NCBI GenBank assembly: GCA_007693595.1
Contig: REDI01000085.1
Coordinates: 1 to 54,544 of the forward strand
Source: Deltaproteobacteria bacterium
GTDB lineage: Bacteria > Myxococcota_A > UBA796 > GCA-2862545
Direction: 5' to 3'
DNA length: 54,544 nucleotides
The first letter of the stretch is position 1. Each line of letters starts with the position of its first letter. This document shows positions 36,446 to 46,132 of this stretch, piece after piece. Under the pieces are notes generated by a model that was not told the origin of the DNA, did no database searches, and saw nothing but the letters and a program-made list of their open reading frames with translations. A program made the position numbers and the translations under genes.

Positions 36446-37471
36446 ATGACTCAAGCCTACGTCCAGGCCATGTCCTGCCTGCTGCACGATGACCCGCTCC
36501 CCCCGGCGACGGCCTCGGCGCTCGTCCACGCCATGATGCGGGGGGAGCTGCCGCCCTCCCAGACAGCCGCCATCCTCACAGGCTTGGCAGCCCGCGGAGT
36601 GACCGACGAAGAGCTTGCGGCGATGGCTCTGGCCATGCGGGCCCACATGGTCCCAGTACGCGCTGAGGGTCCGCTCATCGACACCTGTGGTACCGGGGGG
36701 TCCGGGCTGTCGACCGCCAACACTTCAACCATGGCGGCCTTCGTCGTCGCGGGAGCAGGGGGGCGGGTCGCCAAGCACGGGAACCGGGCGAGCTCCGGAA
36801 CGTGCGGGAGCTCCGACCTGCTCGAAGCGGCAGGGCTGAGGCTACAGGTGCCCCCCGAACGCGCGAGCGAGCTCCTCGACGCCGTGGGGCTGGCCTTCTT
36901 GTTCGCCCCCGCCTACCATCCCGCCGTTCGCCACGTCGGCCTCGTTCGCAAGGAGCTGGGTTTTCGAACCGTTTTCAACCTCCTGGGCCCGCTGTGCAAC
37001 CCCGCGGGCGCGACCCTGCAGGTCATCGGAGTGAGCGACGCGGCGGCCGCGCCTTTGATCGCGCGCGCCTTGGCCCGGCTGGGGAGCGAGCGCGTCATGG
37101 TGGTCCGTGGCGAGGACGGCCTCGATGAGATCACCCTCACCGGCCCCACCCGGACCTGGACGCTGCTCGGGGGCGAGATCGTCGAGGGGGAGATCGTGCC
37201 GGAGTCCCTCGGGCTCGCCCGGTGTGATCCCGAGGAGCTCCGAGGCGGAGACGTTACGACCAACCTTCGGATCTTCCATGAGGTGCTCCAAGGAATGACC
37301 GAGAGCCCCCACGCCCGGCTCGTTCTCCTCAACGCTGCCGCCGCCCTACACACCGCTGGACTGGCCGCCGATCTGCGCGAGGGCCTGTCCGCAGCCACCG
37401 AGAGCCTGCGGGGCGGTCACGCTCGTAGGGTCTTCGAGCGCTATCACGAGCGCGCCGGCTCACCCCCCTGA
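36446..37471 (+). CDS. trpD: Anthranilate phosphoribosyltransferase
   Basis: 341 residues, normal length. PRPP- and anthranilate-binding motifs are intact: DTCGTGGSG (79-87), NTST, KHGNRASSGTCGSSDLLEA (110-128), RTVFNLLGPLCNPA and GEDGLDEIT. It transfers the phosphoribosyl group of PRPP to anthranilate, the second step of tryptophan synthesis. GGAG precedes the ATG at 36446. A TACGAT box at 36417 could be its -10, but no good -35 accompanies it. It is separated from trpC by two GHKL ATPase genes, and trpE and trpG are not in the window. Confidence 0.95.
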   Translation: MTQAYVQAMSCLLHDDPLPPATASALVHAMMRGELPPSQTAAILTGLAARGVTDEELAAMALAMRAHMVPVRAEGPLIDTCGTGGSGLSTANTSTMAAFVVAGAGGRVAKHGNRASSGTCGSSDLLEAAGLRLQVPPERASELLDAVGLAFLFAPAYHPAVRHVGLVRKELGFRTVFNLLGPLCNPAGATLQVIGVSDAAAAPLIARALARLGSERVMVVRGEDGLDEITLTGPTRTWTLLGGEIVEGEIVPESLGLARCDPEELRGGDVTTNLRIFHEVLQGMTESPHARLVLLNAAAALHTAGLAADLREGLSAATESLRGGHARRVFERYHERAGSPP

Positions 37472-37598
37472 TCGCATCTATCGGGTCCCGCGACCTTCGG
37501 GCCAACGAGCTCTGCCCACGCGTTATCCTCCGTTCGCTTCACGCTCGACGCCTACGCGCCTCGCGCTCGCTACTTCACCGTCTCACGGTCGGAGCCCT

Positions 37599-39314
37599 AT
37601 GCCTCCCACCCCTCGTCCGACGCTGGCGGATCGCGCCCTTGAGAACCTTGTTCACCAGTTCGCACGCCCGATGGACGCGCTGCGAGAGCTGGTCCAGAAC
37701 GCGCTGGACTCCGGCTCTCCTCGGGTCGACGTTCGGATCGGCGCGGCCCCCCTCCCCCAAGACGCCTCCAAGGCGCTGATCACCCTTGGGATCCACGACA
37801 CCGGCGAGGGGATGGACGAGCAGATCATCGACACGCGGCTGACCCGGCTCTTCGCCTCCGACAAGGCTGGGGATCTCACGCGCATCGGTCGATTCGGCAT
37901 CGGCTTCTCGAGCATCTTCGCGCTGGAGCCCCTGGCCGTCCTCGTTCAGACCGGCCGGCTCGGAGAGTCGTGGGAGCTGCTCTTCTATCCTGACCGTGGC
38001 TTCGACAAGGTGCGGCTAGACGAACCCCTCACCGGCACTCGGATCACGCTCTTCCTCAAGAAGCGCGTCGACGAGATCGAGCCCTTTCTTCACGAGGTCC
38101 GCGAGACGCTGATCCACTGGTGCGGCTACAGCGATCGTCCAATCCGATTCTTCGACCAGACCCGCCCCTCCACGAGCCCCTCCACGGCGAGCGACGATCC
38201 GTTCCAGATCGGCGATCCCGAGGAGTCCTACGAGCTGCTCAACCGCCCCTTCGCCTTACCCGATGCCCTGAGCACCTACGAGGTCCAGACCGCTCGCGCC
38301 CACCTCCTCGTCGGGGTGAGCGAGCAGCCCCACATCACCTTCCTGGGCGGCGGGCTGACCCTCGCGACCAGCGAGCGCCACGAAGTTCTTGGTCCCTACG
38401 CCGATTCACTTCGGGGCCTCTCCCTGATCGTGCGCGCCGACGGCTTGGAGCAGACCCTCACCCGGTGCGGGGTGATGCACACCACCCACTTCGCGGACGT
38501 CATGGACGAGGTCGTCGAGGCAGCGGGCACCTTTCGGGCACAGCTTCTGACCGAGGTCTCCGAGGCCTCCGAGCTCGGCGGGGATCTCTCCCGCTGGTTC
38601 TCACCCTTGCGCTACCTGGTCCGCGCGGCTCCCGGACGCGGTGAGGCGTGGAGACAGATCTGTTCTATCCCCCTCTTTCCCGGCCATGACCGCCTGATCT
38701 CAGCTCTCGAGCTGGAGCGGCAGCGAGGTCGGGCAGGGGGCCTCTTGCTGCACCCCGGCGACGGCCCCCTCGCCGACGCGCTGGACGCGGAAGGCTACGT
38801 GCAGGTGCGGGCCACTCCCGATGCCCTCGAGCTCCTCTACGAGCTACACCGCCCGACCTTCGGGCAGGGGCGCCCCCCCCGATCCGAGCTCTTCGTGCGC
38901 GCGGACGAGCGCTTCGCCTTACCCCAGACCCTCGATCTGGCGTCCCTACCCCCGGCGGAGAGCGCGCTCTTCCAGAGCTGCCAGGGGACCGTCTCGGTCG
39001 CCACCCAAGACAGGGTCTTCCTGACCTTCGGACGGGTCGCCTCCACGGGGCCCCGAACCCCGCTGGTCCTGCGAGGCGCGCGAGGAGGGCGGCTCTTCGC
39101 GGTGGTCGAGCCCGGCCTCTTTGGCGCCATGTGGGAGTGGGTGACCCGCCGCACCCTCCTGGTCAACGTCGACCACCCCCTCGCGCAGCGCGCTGCGATC
39201 GCGGCCTGGTCGACACCTCGAGCGGCCAGCCTCGCCCTCGCCTACGCCGTGCTCCAACAAGACCCCGACCATCATGACGCCTTGAACGACATTCTCAACC
39301 TGGGGGCCTCGTGA
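37599..39314 (+). CDS. Hsp90-like GHKL ATPase
   Basis: 571 residues. The N-terminal ATPase domain has all Bergerat-fold motifs in Hsp90 style: N-box E30-LVQ-N34-ALD, G1 box HDTGEGM (66-72, Asp67), and G2 box RIGRFGIGFSSIF (95-107). It continues with beta-rich middle-domain-like sequence (about 115-330) and a C-terminal half I do not recognise. It lacks the length and C-terminal dimerisation part of HtpG and has no histidine-kinase H-box. GGAG precedes the ATG. It overlaps the next gene by 4 bases and sits between trpD and trpC. I infer an ATP-driven clamp working with its 1067-residue neighbour. Confidence 0.8.
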   Translation: MPPTPRPTLADRALENLVHQFARPMDALRELVQNALDSGSPRVDVRIGAAPLPQDASKALITLGIHDTGEGMDEQIIDTRLTRLFASDKAGDLTRIGRFGIGFSSIFALEPLAVLVQTGRLGESWELLFYPDRGFDKVRLDEPLTGTRITLFLKKRVDEIEPFLHEVRETLIHWCGYSDRPIRFFDQTRPSTSPSTASDDPFQIGDPEESYELLNRPFALPDALSTYEVQTARAHLLVGVSEQPHITFLGGGLTLATSERHEVLGPYADSLRGLSLIVRADGLEQTLTRCGVMHTTHFADVMDEVVEAAGTFRAQLLTEVSEASELGGDLSRWFSPLRYLVRAAPGRGEAWRQICSIPLFPGHDRLISALELERQRGRAGGLLLHPGDGPLADALDAEGYVQVRATPDALELLYELHRPTFGQGRPPRSELFVRADERFALPQTLDLASLPPAESALFQSCQGTVSVATQDRVFLTFGRVASTGPRTPLVLRGARGGRLFAVVEPGLFGAMWEWVTRRTLLVNVDHPLAQRAAIAAWSTPRAASLALAYAVLQQDPDHHDALNDILNLGAS

Positions 39315-42300
39315 ACCACGACGAGATCGCCGCCCTGATCGCTCCGCACCGTCGACCCGGCACCTTCGTGGAGCGCCGTCGATTCAGCCTGGACCGCGAC
39401 CGCGCCATCGCCAAGATGCGAGCCTTCAGCCTCGCGGATCCCACCACCGCCATCCTGGAGCTGATCCAGGCGGCGAACCTGACCGGGGCCAAGGCCCTCG
39501 CCATCGACACCCAAGACACGGAGCTCTCGATCGCCTGGACCGGGGGCACCTCCATACCTCCCGAGATCCTCGCCAACCTGCTCGACGCGCTCTTCGAAGA
39601 CCAGAGGGACGTCGAGCGTCGCGGATACCATCAGGTCGCCGTCGGAGTGAACGCCATGCTCCAGCTCGAGCCCACCTCGATGCGGGTCGAGAGCGGTGAC
39701 GGGACGCTTGAGGGCAGCTCGTGGCTCAGCCTCGACGCCGACGTTCTGACCCAGAGCGGGCCCAGCGAGCAGGCCGTCGAGGGCACGGCGCTCCTGGTCC
39801 GGTTTGCGAGCGCACGCGAAGCTCGCCAAGCGTGCAACGCCTCGATCATCGCGCACCGGGCCGCCCTCTCTCGCGCCACCATCTCGATCGACGGCTACAC
39901 CGCCAACCGGATGTGTCCCGTCACGCTCCAAATGTCCGAGAACGCCGAGCGTTTCGAGGTCATCGAGCTACCGGGCGTACGGGGATCGCTCTGCGTCGGA
40001 CCTGGGATCCACACCACGACCTTCGCGATAGGCGGCGTTCACATCACCTCCAAATCGATCTTCGGAGGTCGCGTGGGGGGTGTCGTGATCGACGACCGCC
40101 TCCGAAAGACAGCCGATATGTCGGACATCGTGGAAGATGATCGATTCCTGCAGCTCCTTGAGGATCTCGAGCCGATGGTCGTCCGCTTGATCGGGAGCGG
40201 CGCACCCCCCGCCTGGAGCGACCCAGAAGGATCACGTCCGAGCGAGACGCTCTCAGAGCTGCCAGCACGCATCCCGCAGGTGGCGCCGCGGGCACCGCTG
40301 ATGCGTCACGTCCTGGCCCGATTGCCTCCTGACGAGCCGATCTTCTGGGTTCTCCCGGAGTCCTCAAGCTCCCTTATCGAAGCCTGCGATCCGCTCACCC
40401 TGCCCTTTCGCGTCTTGCGATTAACTCCGGAGCAAGCAACTCTAGCGCTCGAGGACGCCCCTCAGCTCGTCCAGCTCCAGAGCCCGGCCGACATCGGCTT
40501 CGTTCAGCGGATCGCGGAGCGCTCCCAGCGATGGATCTCCACCGAGATCCGTGGCGAAGCGCTGTCTCGGGCCCTGGGCTCTCCCACCGAAGGCGTCCTC
40601 ACCGTCCGGCTACACACCGAGGGGGCTGATCCCAAGTGGGACGCCTCAGGTCGCGCCGACGGCCTCCCGACGCTGGTCATGATCGACGACAAGCCCAGGC
40701 ACCTCTTGCGTCTGCCCTCGCGCATTCCGCATGTAAGCGCGATCCTTGCCCTTTTCAAAGACGAGCTGAAGCGACTCTCGAGCGAAGTGGTGCTCACCAG
40801 CCTGTCCACCGCGATCCGCGACGTCCTTCCCTCGCTGCTCCGTCGTGCCCTGGCGGGTGGCGGCCAGAGCGTAGAGGTCGCCCGACACCTCCTCGAGACC
40901 TTCGCCTCTCCCGTCGTCCGCCGAGGAGCCGAGGGTCGGCTGCACCTCCAGGCCCACCTCCCTTCCGCCTGGGGTGAGGACCATGAGACGCTGCTCGACC
41001 TCCCGCTCGCTCTCACCCGAGCAGGCCCGTTGACCCTGCGGCGCCTGATCCAGGTCCAGGGCACGCGCCGAGTGTTCGATCTTCTCGACCCCGGCGAAGC
41101 TCTACCTCTGAGGCCCTTGGAGGATCGGTTCGGCCTCGGGCACATACGGAACCCAGGTTCCGCGAGGGACCCGCTCTTCATGTTCGGCCACCGCAACGGT
41201 CGGTGGCAGCCCTTCCACGCGGAAAGCGAGCTCCCCTCCTTCGACGAGGCCTACGTCCTTGAGGCCCAGGTCGAGCCCACGAAGGCCCCCGAGGGCTGGG
41301 TTGAACACCCGACCTCCATCCCCTTCCTCACCCACTGGGCCCAGAGCGGCTCCCTGCCGGACCCCGATCATGGCAAGCACCGCCTGGCGCTACACCTCGA
41401 CGAACGGCTGAGGGTCCAGCCTCCTGAGGGCGCGACGATCTTGGTGACGGTCCGGTGCGAGCTGGCCAGGCTCGGCTTCGCGACCGATGCGCTGCGCTTG
41501 GTGGACCAAGGCGGGCACGTCGTCTCCCTGTCCGAGGCGATGTCCGAGGGGCGCCACCGCTTCGCCCTCCGCGGCGGCCCCCGTGTCGAGCGAGATCGAC
41601 TGATCGTCCTACCCTTCCTCGCGCTCCGGGCCTTGGACCAGCTCAGCCACAACCGAGGAGCTGGGCCTCTTCCGATGGCCGACGCCCAGCTCCTCGGTGG
41701 TGGCTCCCTGCTGGGTTCGCCCCGGTGGCTCGTGCGTCGCGAGGTCGACTCCGACGGACTGACGGGCTTTTTGGCGCTGGCCTTCGATCCCTTGGTGCGA
41801 TCCGGCGTGATGGTGGACACCTCACACAGCCTCCACCTGCTGACCGCTCCGTGCCTCGGGGCTGCATGTACGGGTCAGATCCGGCTGAAGGGCCGCAACA
41901 ACCTGCACCCACTCCAGCTTCAGCGACTTCGGTCCACGACGCGCATGCTGTACCGCGACCTCCTCCCCCTCCTCGACGAGACCGGCCCGCGCGGCGAGGC
42001 CGCGCGACGCGACGCCGCTCGCTTCGTGCTCTCGCAGGACGACCCCCTCGACGGCTTCACCGAGAACCTCGCAGCCTCCATCTCGCTCCCAAAGCACGAT
42101 CTGACCTTGAAGGGCTGGCTCGACCTCCATCCCGAAGACCGCCCGGCCCTGCCCGATTCGTGGCGGGTCACGACCGACGACACGCCCTCGTCGACCAAGC
42201 CAAGTGACCTGCTCTCCTCCCTCGTCGAGCCAATCTCCCATTACTTGAGCCTGCAGCTCAAGGAGCCGCTCCGTTTTCACCCTGAGGCGCACGCGCGCAA

Positions 42301-42514
42301 GACCTTCTACGCCCGCGACATCGGCACGAGGACGGTCAAGCTCCTGGTTCCAGCCACCCAGCTGACGCGCCTCGAGACCACCGAAGACCCCCACACTCAG
42401 CGCTTCGTGATGCGGCTGCGCGCCCTCGACACGATCATCCAAGACCTCGGGCTGACGATCGACCGCGCCGAGGCTGCGATCTCGCTGCTCTCCACCGAGG
42501 GAGACTCGAGGTAG
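39311..42514 (+). CDS. Large protein with a degenerate GHKL (Hsp90-like) domain
   Basis: 1067 residues. The N-terminus aligns by eye with an Hsp90/sacsin-type ATPase: TTAILELIQAANLTGAKALAI (45-65), strand ELSIAWTGG (71-79), and YHQVAVGVNAML (106-117). The key residues are lost, however. The metal-binding Asn of the N-box (E50+4) is Ala54, and the Asp of the DxGxG box is replaced in AWTGG. The remaining 900 residues are mixed alpha/beta with no motif I recognise and no membrane segment. It is translationally coupled (ATGA) to the complete GHKL ATPase. I infer a catalytically silent partner or substrate-recognition subunit. Confidence 0.7.
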   Translation: MNHDEIAALIAPHRRPGTFVERRRFSLDRDRAIAKMRAFSLADPTTAILELIQAANLTGAKALAIDTQDTELSIAWTGGTSIPPEILANLLDALFEDQRDVERRGYHQVAVGVNAMLQLEPTSMRVESGDGTLEGSSWLSLDADVLTQSGPSEQAVEGTALLVRFASAREARQACNASIIAHRAALSRATISIDGYTANRMCPVTLQMSENAERFEVIELPGVRGSLCVGPGIHTTTFAIGGVHITSKSIFGGRVGGVVIDDRLRKTADMSDIVEDDRFLQLLEDLEPMVVRLIGSGAPPAWSDPEGSRPSETLSELPARIPQVAPRAPLMRHVLARLPPDEPIFWVLPESSSSLIEACDPLTLPFRVLRLTPEQATLALEDAPQLVQLQSPADIGFVQRIAERSQRWISTEIRGEALSRALGSPTEGVLTVRLHTEGADPKWDASGRADGLPTLVMIDDKPRHLLRLPSRIPHVSAILALFKDELKRLSSEVVLTSLSTAIRDVLPSLLRRALAGGGQSVEVARHLLETFASPVVRRGAEGRLHLQAHLPSAWGEDHETLLDLPLALTRAGPLTLRRLIQVQGTRRVFDLLDPGEALPLRPLEDRFGLGHIRNPGSARDPLFMFGHRNGRWQPFHAESELPSFDEAYVLEAQVEPTKAPEGWVEHPTSIPFLTHWAQSGSLPDPDHGKHRLALHLDERLRVQPPEGATILVTVRCELARLGFATDALRLVDQGGHVVSLSEAMSEGRHRFALRGGPRVERDRLIVLPFLALRALDQLSHNRGAGPLPMADAQLLGGGSLLGSPRWLVRREVDSDGLTGFLALAFDPLVRSGVMVDTSHSLHLLTAPCLGAACTGQIRLKGRNNLHPLQLQRLRSTTRMLYRDLLPLLDETGPRGEAARRDAARFVLSQDDPLDGFTENLAASISLPKHDLTLKGWLDLHPEDRPALPDSWRVTTDDTPSSTKPSDLLSSLVEPISHYLSLQLKEPLRFHPEAHARKTFYARDIGTRTVKLLVPATQLTRLETTEDPHTQRFVMRLRALDTIIQDLGLTIDRAEAAISLLSTEGDSR

Positions 42515-42518
42515 CCGG

Positions 42519-42534
42519 CCTCGACGAGTCGAGG
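42519..42534 (+). terminator. Hairpin after the GHKL pair
   Basis: CCTCGAC (42519-42525) and GTCGAGG (42528-42534) are perfect 7-base arms with a 2-base gap, 5 bases after the stop codon of the large GHKL gene. No T-tract follows. It may mark the end of the GHKL transcript. Confidence 0.4.
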
Positions 42535-42575
42535 GCGACGAGGCTCCGAGGACAGGGCGCGCTCAACGTCGGACC

Positions 42576-42603
42576 TTGCGGCTCTGTCACATCGCATTAT
42601 TGT
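42576..42603 (+). promoter_or_regulatory. Possible trpC promoter in an AT-rich island
   Basis: TTGCGG (42576-42581) and TATTGT (42598-42603) with a 16-base spacer lie in the most AT-rich stretch of this cluster (ATTATTGTATTACTGTAG, 42596-42613), about 110 bases before trpC. If real, trpC-F-B-A-aroF-aroA has its own promoter independent of trpD and the GHKL genes. Confidence 0.35.
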
Positions 42604-42712
42604 ATTACTGTAGTGGCACAACACGACGCCGCCGGGTGGACTCGCCGTAGGACAGAAGGATGAACCAAATCTATCTTCAAACCACACCTCCTCTGCGCTG
42701 GGGAGCCCTCCC

Positions 42713-43480
42713 ATGCTGAGGCTGCGCGAACCCCCCGGCGTCCTCGGCAAGATCGTGGCCCGAACGGTGCGCGAACTCCCCGAAGGCGCACCCGGTCCGC
42801 GCCGCGCCTCGTCGCCCAGACCCTTCGCCGAGGCCCTGCGCGCCCCCGGCCTCTCGCTGATCGCCGAGCTCAAGCCCCGGTCCCCCAGCGAGGGGGACCT
42901 TCGCCCCAGCGTGAGCCCCGAAGACGTCGCCCCCGCCTATCGACACGCTGCGGCGATCTCGGTGCTCATCGATGGGCCTTCCTTCGGGGGCAGCCTCGAC
43001 CTCTTGGCGCGGATGCGGAGCCTCGTCGACCGGCCGGTGCTGGCCAAGGGCTTCTTCATCAGCGAGGTCCAGGTGCGGCAGGCCTGGTCTGCCGGAGCCG
43101 ACGCCGTGCTGCTGATGGCCTCGATCCTGCCGCCGCCGAGCCTTGAACACCTGCTCGGTCTCGCGACGGATCTGGGCCTGGGAGCGCTGGTCGAGGCCCA
43201 CGACGCCCGCGAGCTCGAGGAGGTCCTCGCGAGCGGTGCCGAAGTGATCGGGGTAAACAGTAGGGATCTGACCCGCTTGAGCATCGATCTGGGACGGGCC
43301 GCCACCCTGCTCGCGACGGTGCCGACCAACCGCGTGCGGGTGGCCGAGAGCGGCCTGCACACCCGCGCCGACGTCGATCGGATCCGCGGCGTGGCCGACG
43401 CGGCGCTCATCGGCACTGCGCTGATGACCTCGCCCGACCCCGCCGCGCGCATCGCGGAGCTGGGGCTCCGGTCATGCTGA
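42713..43480 (+). CDS. trpC: Indole-3-glycerol phosphate synthase
   Basis: 255 residues. Barrel motifs: [13 protein letters not shown] with Lys54, [30 protein letters not shown] with catalytic Lys112, [31 protein letters not shown], and AESGL. It closes carboxyphenylaminodeoxyribulose phosphate to indole glycerol phosphate. The usual KDF is KGF (Gly113), a small deviation that leaves the catalytic lysine in place. It overlaps trpF by 7 bases. First gene of the compact plus-strand Trp/aromatic unit. Confidence 0.95.
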   Translation: MLRLREPPGVLGKIVARTVRELPEGAPGPRRASSPRPFAEALRAPGLSLIAELKPRSPSEGDLRPSVSPEDVAPAYRHAAAISVLIDGPSFGGSLDLLARMRSLVDRPVLAKGFFISEVQVRQAWSAGADAVLLMASILPPPSLEHLLGLATDLGLGALVEAHDARELEEVLASGAEVIGVNSRDLTRLSIDLGRAATLLATVPTNRVRVAESGLHTRADVDRIRGVADAALIGTALMTSPDPAARIAELGLRSC

Positions 43481-44133
43481 TCAAGGTCTGCGGGATACGG
43501 AGCCACGACCAGGTCGAGGCCTGCCGCGAGGCTGCCGTCGATCTCATCGGACTGAACTTGGTGCCTGGGGCACGGCGGGCGATCTCGAGGGCGACCGCCC
43601 GCGCCCTGGTCGCCGCCATCGACGGCCCGATGAGGCTCGCGCGAGAGGACTCCCACCGCTTCGGCAGCGGCAGGCCCCGCGCCGTCCTGCTCACCCGCGA
43701 CGCGCCGCTCTCGACCGTGCTCGAAGACCTCCACGCCACCGGCGCCTGCATCGCGCAGCTCCACGGCGAGGAGTCTCCGGCCGACTGCGCCGAGGTTCGA
43801 CGACGCGCCAAGGTGATCAAGGCCCTGCCCGCCCCCTCTGCCCTCGCGCGGGCTCCATCCTACCGCGAGGTCGTCGACGCCTTTCTGATCGACGGCGTAG
43901 AGCCAGGCAGCGGACAGCGGTGGGCGGAGCCGGCGATCGTCGGCCCGAGGTTGTGCGGCCTTCCGCTGATCCTCGCGGGAGGACTGCATCCCGGCAACGT
44001 AGTTCAAGCCATCGCTCAGAGCCGCCCCGCGGGTGTCGACGTCGCCTCGGGCATCGAACGCGACGGACAGCCCTGCCCCTCTCTCATCGCCGCCTTCTGC
44101 GAAGCGGCCCGAACCTCTGGAGTCCCCGCATGA
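43474..44133 (+). CDS. trpF: Phosphoribosylanthranilate isomerase
   Basis: 219 residues. [10 protein letters not shown] with the catalytic Cys6, [21 protein letters not shown] with the general-acid Asp140, [11 protein letters not shown], and [10 protein letters not shown]. It performs the Amadori rearrangement between the TrpD and TrpC steps. Reading starts inside the trpC 3' end (7-base overlap), and its stop overlaps the trpB start by 4 bases. The sequence around residues 60-70 is shorter than usual in the phosphate-gripping region, but key motifs are kept. Confidence 0.95.
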   Translation: MLIKVCGIRSHDQVEACREAAVDLIGLNLVPGARRAISRATARALVAAIDGPMRLAREDSHRFGSGRPRAVLLTRDAPLSTVLEDLHATGACIAQLHGEESPADCAEVRRRAKVIKALPAPSALARAPSYREVVDAFLIDGVEPGSGQRWAEPAIVGPRLCGLPLILAGGLHPGNVVQAIAQSRPAGVDVASGIERDGQPCPSLIAAFCEAARTSGVPA

Positions 44134-45308
44134 TCCACGATGGACGCTTCGGCCGCTTCGGCGGCTTCTACGTCGCTGAGCCGCTCTTGCCCGCCCTCGA
44201 AGCGCTGGAACAGGCCTGGCTCGACGCCCGCGAGGACTCCGACTTTCAGGCCACCTTCCGCGCCCTGCTGTCCGACTACGCGGGGCGTCCCACCCCCTTG
44301 TATCGCTCCCCCGCCCTCTCCGAGACCCTGGGATGCACGGTCTACCTCAAGCGCGAAGATCTGCTCCACGGCGGCGCCCACAAGACCAACAACACCCTCG
44401 GTCAAGGCCTGCTCGCTCGGAAGATGGGCTGCCGCCGACTCATCGCCGAGACCGGCGCCGGACAGCATGGGGTCGCCACCGCGATGGTCGGCGCCTTGCT
44501 GGGCCTTGAGGTGCGCGTCTTCATGGGGGCCCTCGACGTGGCCCGCCAGGCACCCAACGTCCAGCGCATGCAGCTCTTCGGCGCCGAGGTGGTGCCGGTG
44601 GAGGCGGGAGCCAGGAGCCTTAAAGACGCGATCAACGAAGCGATGCGCTACTGGACCGAGCACATCCGCGACACCTTTTACGTCTTTGGCACCGCGGCAG
44701 GCCCCCACCCCTACCCGTCGATCGTGCGGGACTTCCAACGGGTGATCGGTGAAGAGATCCGTCGCGAGGTCCTCGCGCGGCACGGGCGACTTCCAACGGC
44801 CGTGCTGGCCTGCGTGGGGGGCGGCAGCAACGCCATCGGCGCCTTCGCCCCCTTCCTCGACGACGCCGAGGTCGCGCTGATCGGCGTCGAGCCGGGCGGA
44901 GAGGGCCTCGACAGCGGCAAGCATGGCGCGACCCTGAGCCGTGGCGAGCTCGGCTGCGTGCACGGGTCCCTGTCGCTCCTCCTCCAGGACAGCCACGGCC
45001 AGGTCCAGGAGGCCCACAGCATCTCGGCGGGCCTCGACTACCCCGGCGTCGGACCCGAACACGCCCACCTGCGCCAAACCGGCCGCGCCATCTACGACAG
45101 CGCCACCGACGACGAGGCCCTGCGCGCGTTCGCCTGGCTCTGCCGCAGCGAGGGGATCCTGCCTGCGCTGGAGTCCTCCCATGCTGTCGCCGCGGCCCTT
45201 CGGTTGACCGAGCGCTTCGACTCCGACGACGTCGTGGTCATCAACCTCTCGGGCCGAGGCGACAAAGACCTCGCCCACGCCATGTCCGCGCTGGAGGCTC
45301 GACGATGA
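44130..45308 (+). CDS. trpB: Tryptophan synthase beta subunit
   Basis: 392 residues, the TrpB1 length. [21 protein letters not shown]-terminus, [14 protein letters not shown] with PLP-binding Lys85, [12 protein letters not shown], the [15 protein letters not shown] phosphate loop, and HAVAAAL near the end. It condenses indole with serine, PLP-dependent, in an alpha2beta2 complex with TrpA. The ATG at 44130 overlaps the trpF stop (ATGA); the frame extends upstream to 43920, but that part is trpF read out of frame. Overlaps trpA by 4 bases. Confidence 0.97.
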   Translation: MIHDGRFGRFGGFYVAEPLLPALEALEQAWLDAREDSDFQATFRALLSDYAGRPTPLYRSPALSETLGCTVYLKREDLLHGGAHKTNNTLGQGLLARKMGCRRLIAETGAGQHGVATAMVGALLGLEVRVFMGALDVARQAPNVQRMQLFGAEVVPVEAGARSLKDAINEAMRYWTEHIRDTFYVFGTAAGPHPYPSIVRDFQRVIGEEIRREVLARHGRLPTAVLACVGGGSNAIGAFAPFLDDAEVALIGVEPGGEGLDSGKHGATLSRGELGCVHGSLSLLLQDSHGQVQEAHSISAGLDYPGVGPEHAHLRQTGRAIYDSATDDEALRAFAWLCRSEGILPALESSHAVAAALRLTERFDSDDVVVINLSGRGDKDLAHAMSALEARR

Positions 45309-46132
45309 GTCGCTTTTCCGATCTGATCCCTACCGTTCGCGCCCAGGGTCGCGGCGCCTTCGTGCCCTTCGTAGTCCTTGGCGATCCCGATCTGGCCACC
45401 AGCGTCGCGCTCGCCCGAGCCCTGTGTGAGGCCGGATCCGACGCCCTAGAGCTGGGTTTTCCCTTCTCTGATCCTCCCGCCGACGGTCCTGTGATCCAGG
45501 CCGCCGACGTGCGCGCCCTGCAGGCCGGCACCACGCCACCCGCCTGTTTCGAGGCCATCGAGTCGATCCGAGGCTTCACCCAGGTCCCCATCAGCCTGCT
45601 CGTCTACTACAACCTCGTCCTGCGATTCGGGATCGACGCCTTCTACGCCCGTGCCGCCGAAGTCGGCGTCGACGCCGTGCTGATCGCCGATCTCCCCCCC
45701 GAGCACGCCGGCGAGATCCTCACCGCTGCCGAAGCCCACGGCGTCGATCCGGTCTTCCTCGCCAGCGAACTCTCCACGCCCGTCCGCCTCCGCCGGATCG
45801 CCGAGGTCTGCCGTGGCTACGTCTACTGTCTGGCTCGGGTCGGGGTCACAGGCACCCGCAACGATCTCGGGGCTGCCGTCGGCGAGAGCCTGGCCCGCTT
45901 CCGCGAGGCCTTCGATCTGCCGCTCTTGCTCGGCTTTGGGATCTCGAGTCCCGCTCACGTACGCGCCGCGCTAGCGAGCGGGGCGGATGGGGTGATCGTC
46001 GGCAGCGCCATCGTGCGCCAGATCGAGGCCCACCTCCAAGACCCCGACGCCATGCGCCGCGCCGTTCACGACACCGCCCGCGCCTTACGCGAGGCCACCT
46101 CTCTCCCTCCAACGCAGAGCGAACCATGCTGA
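45305..46132 (+). CDS. trpA: Tryptophan synthase alpha subunit
   Basis: 275 residues. Catalytic Glu49 and Asp60 in [19 protein letters not shown], loop-6 region [12 protein letters not shown], and [16 protein letters not shown] with the phosphate site [12 protein letters not shown]. It cleaves indole glycerol phosphate and channels indole to TrpB. Coupled to trpB (4-base overlap) and to aroF downstream (7-base overlap). Confidence 0.97.
   Translation: MSRFSDLIPTVRAQGRGAFVPFVVLGDPDLATSVALARALCEAGSDALELGFPFSDPPADGPVIQAADVRALQAGTTPPACFEAIESIRGFTQVPISLLVYYNLVLRFGIDAFYARAAEVGVDAVLIADLPPEHAGEILTAAEAHGVDPVFLASELSTPVRLRRIAEVCRGYVYCLARVGVTGTRNDLGAAVGESLARFREAFDLPLLLGFGISSPAHVRAALASGADGVIVGSAIVRQIEAHLQDPDAMRRAVHDTARALREATSLPPTQSEPC

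Noticed and set aside
37599-39314. HtpG chaperone or sensor histidine kinase
   Set aside because: The Bergerat motifs fit Hsp90, but the C-terminal two thirds do not look like HtpG, and there is no H-box or DHp region for a kinase.
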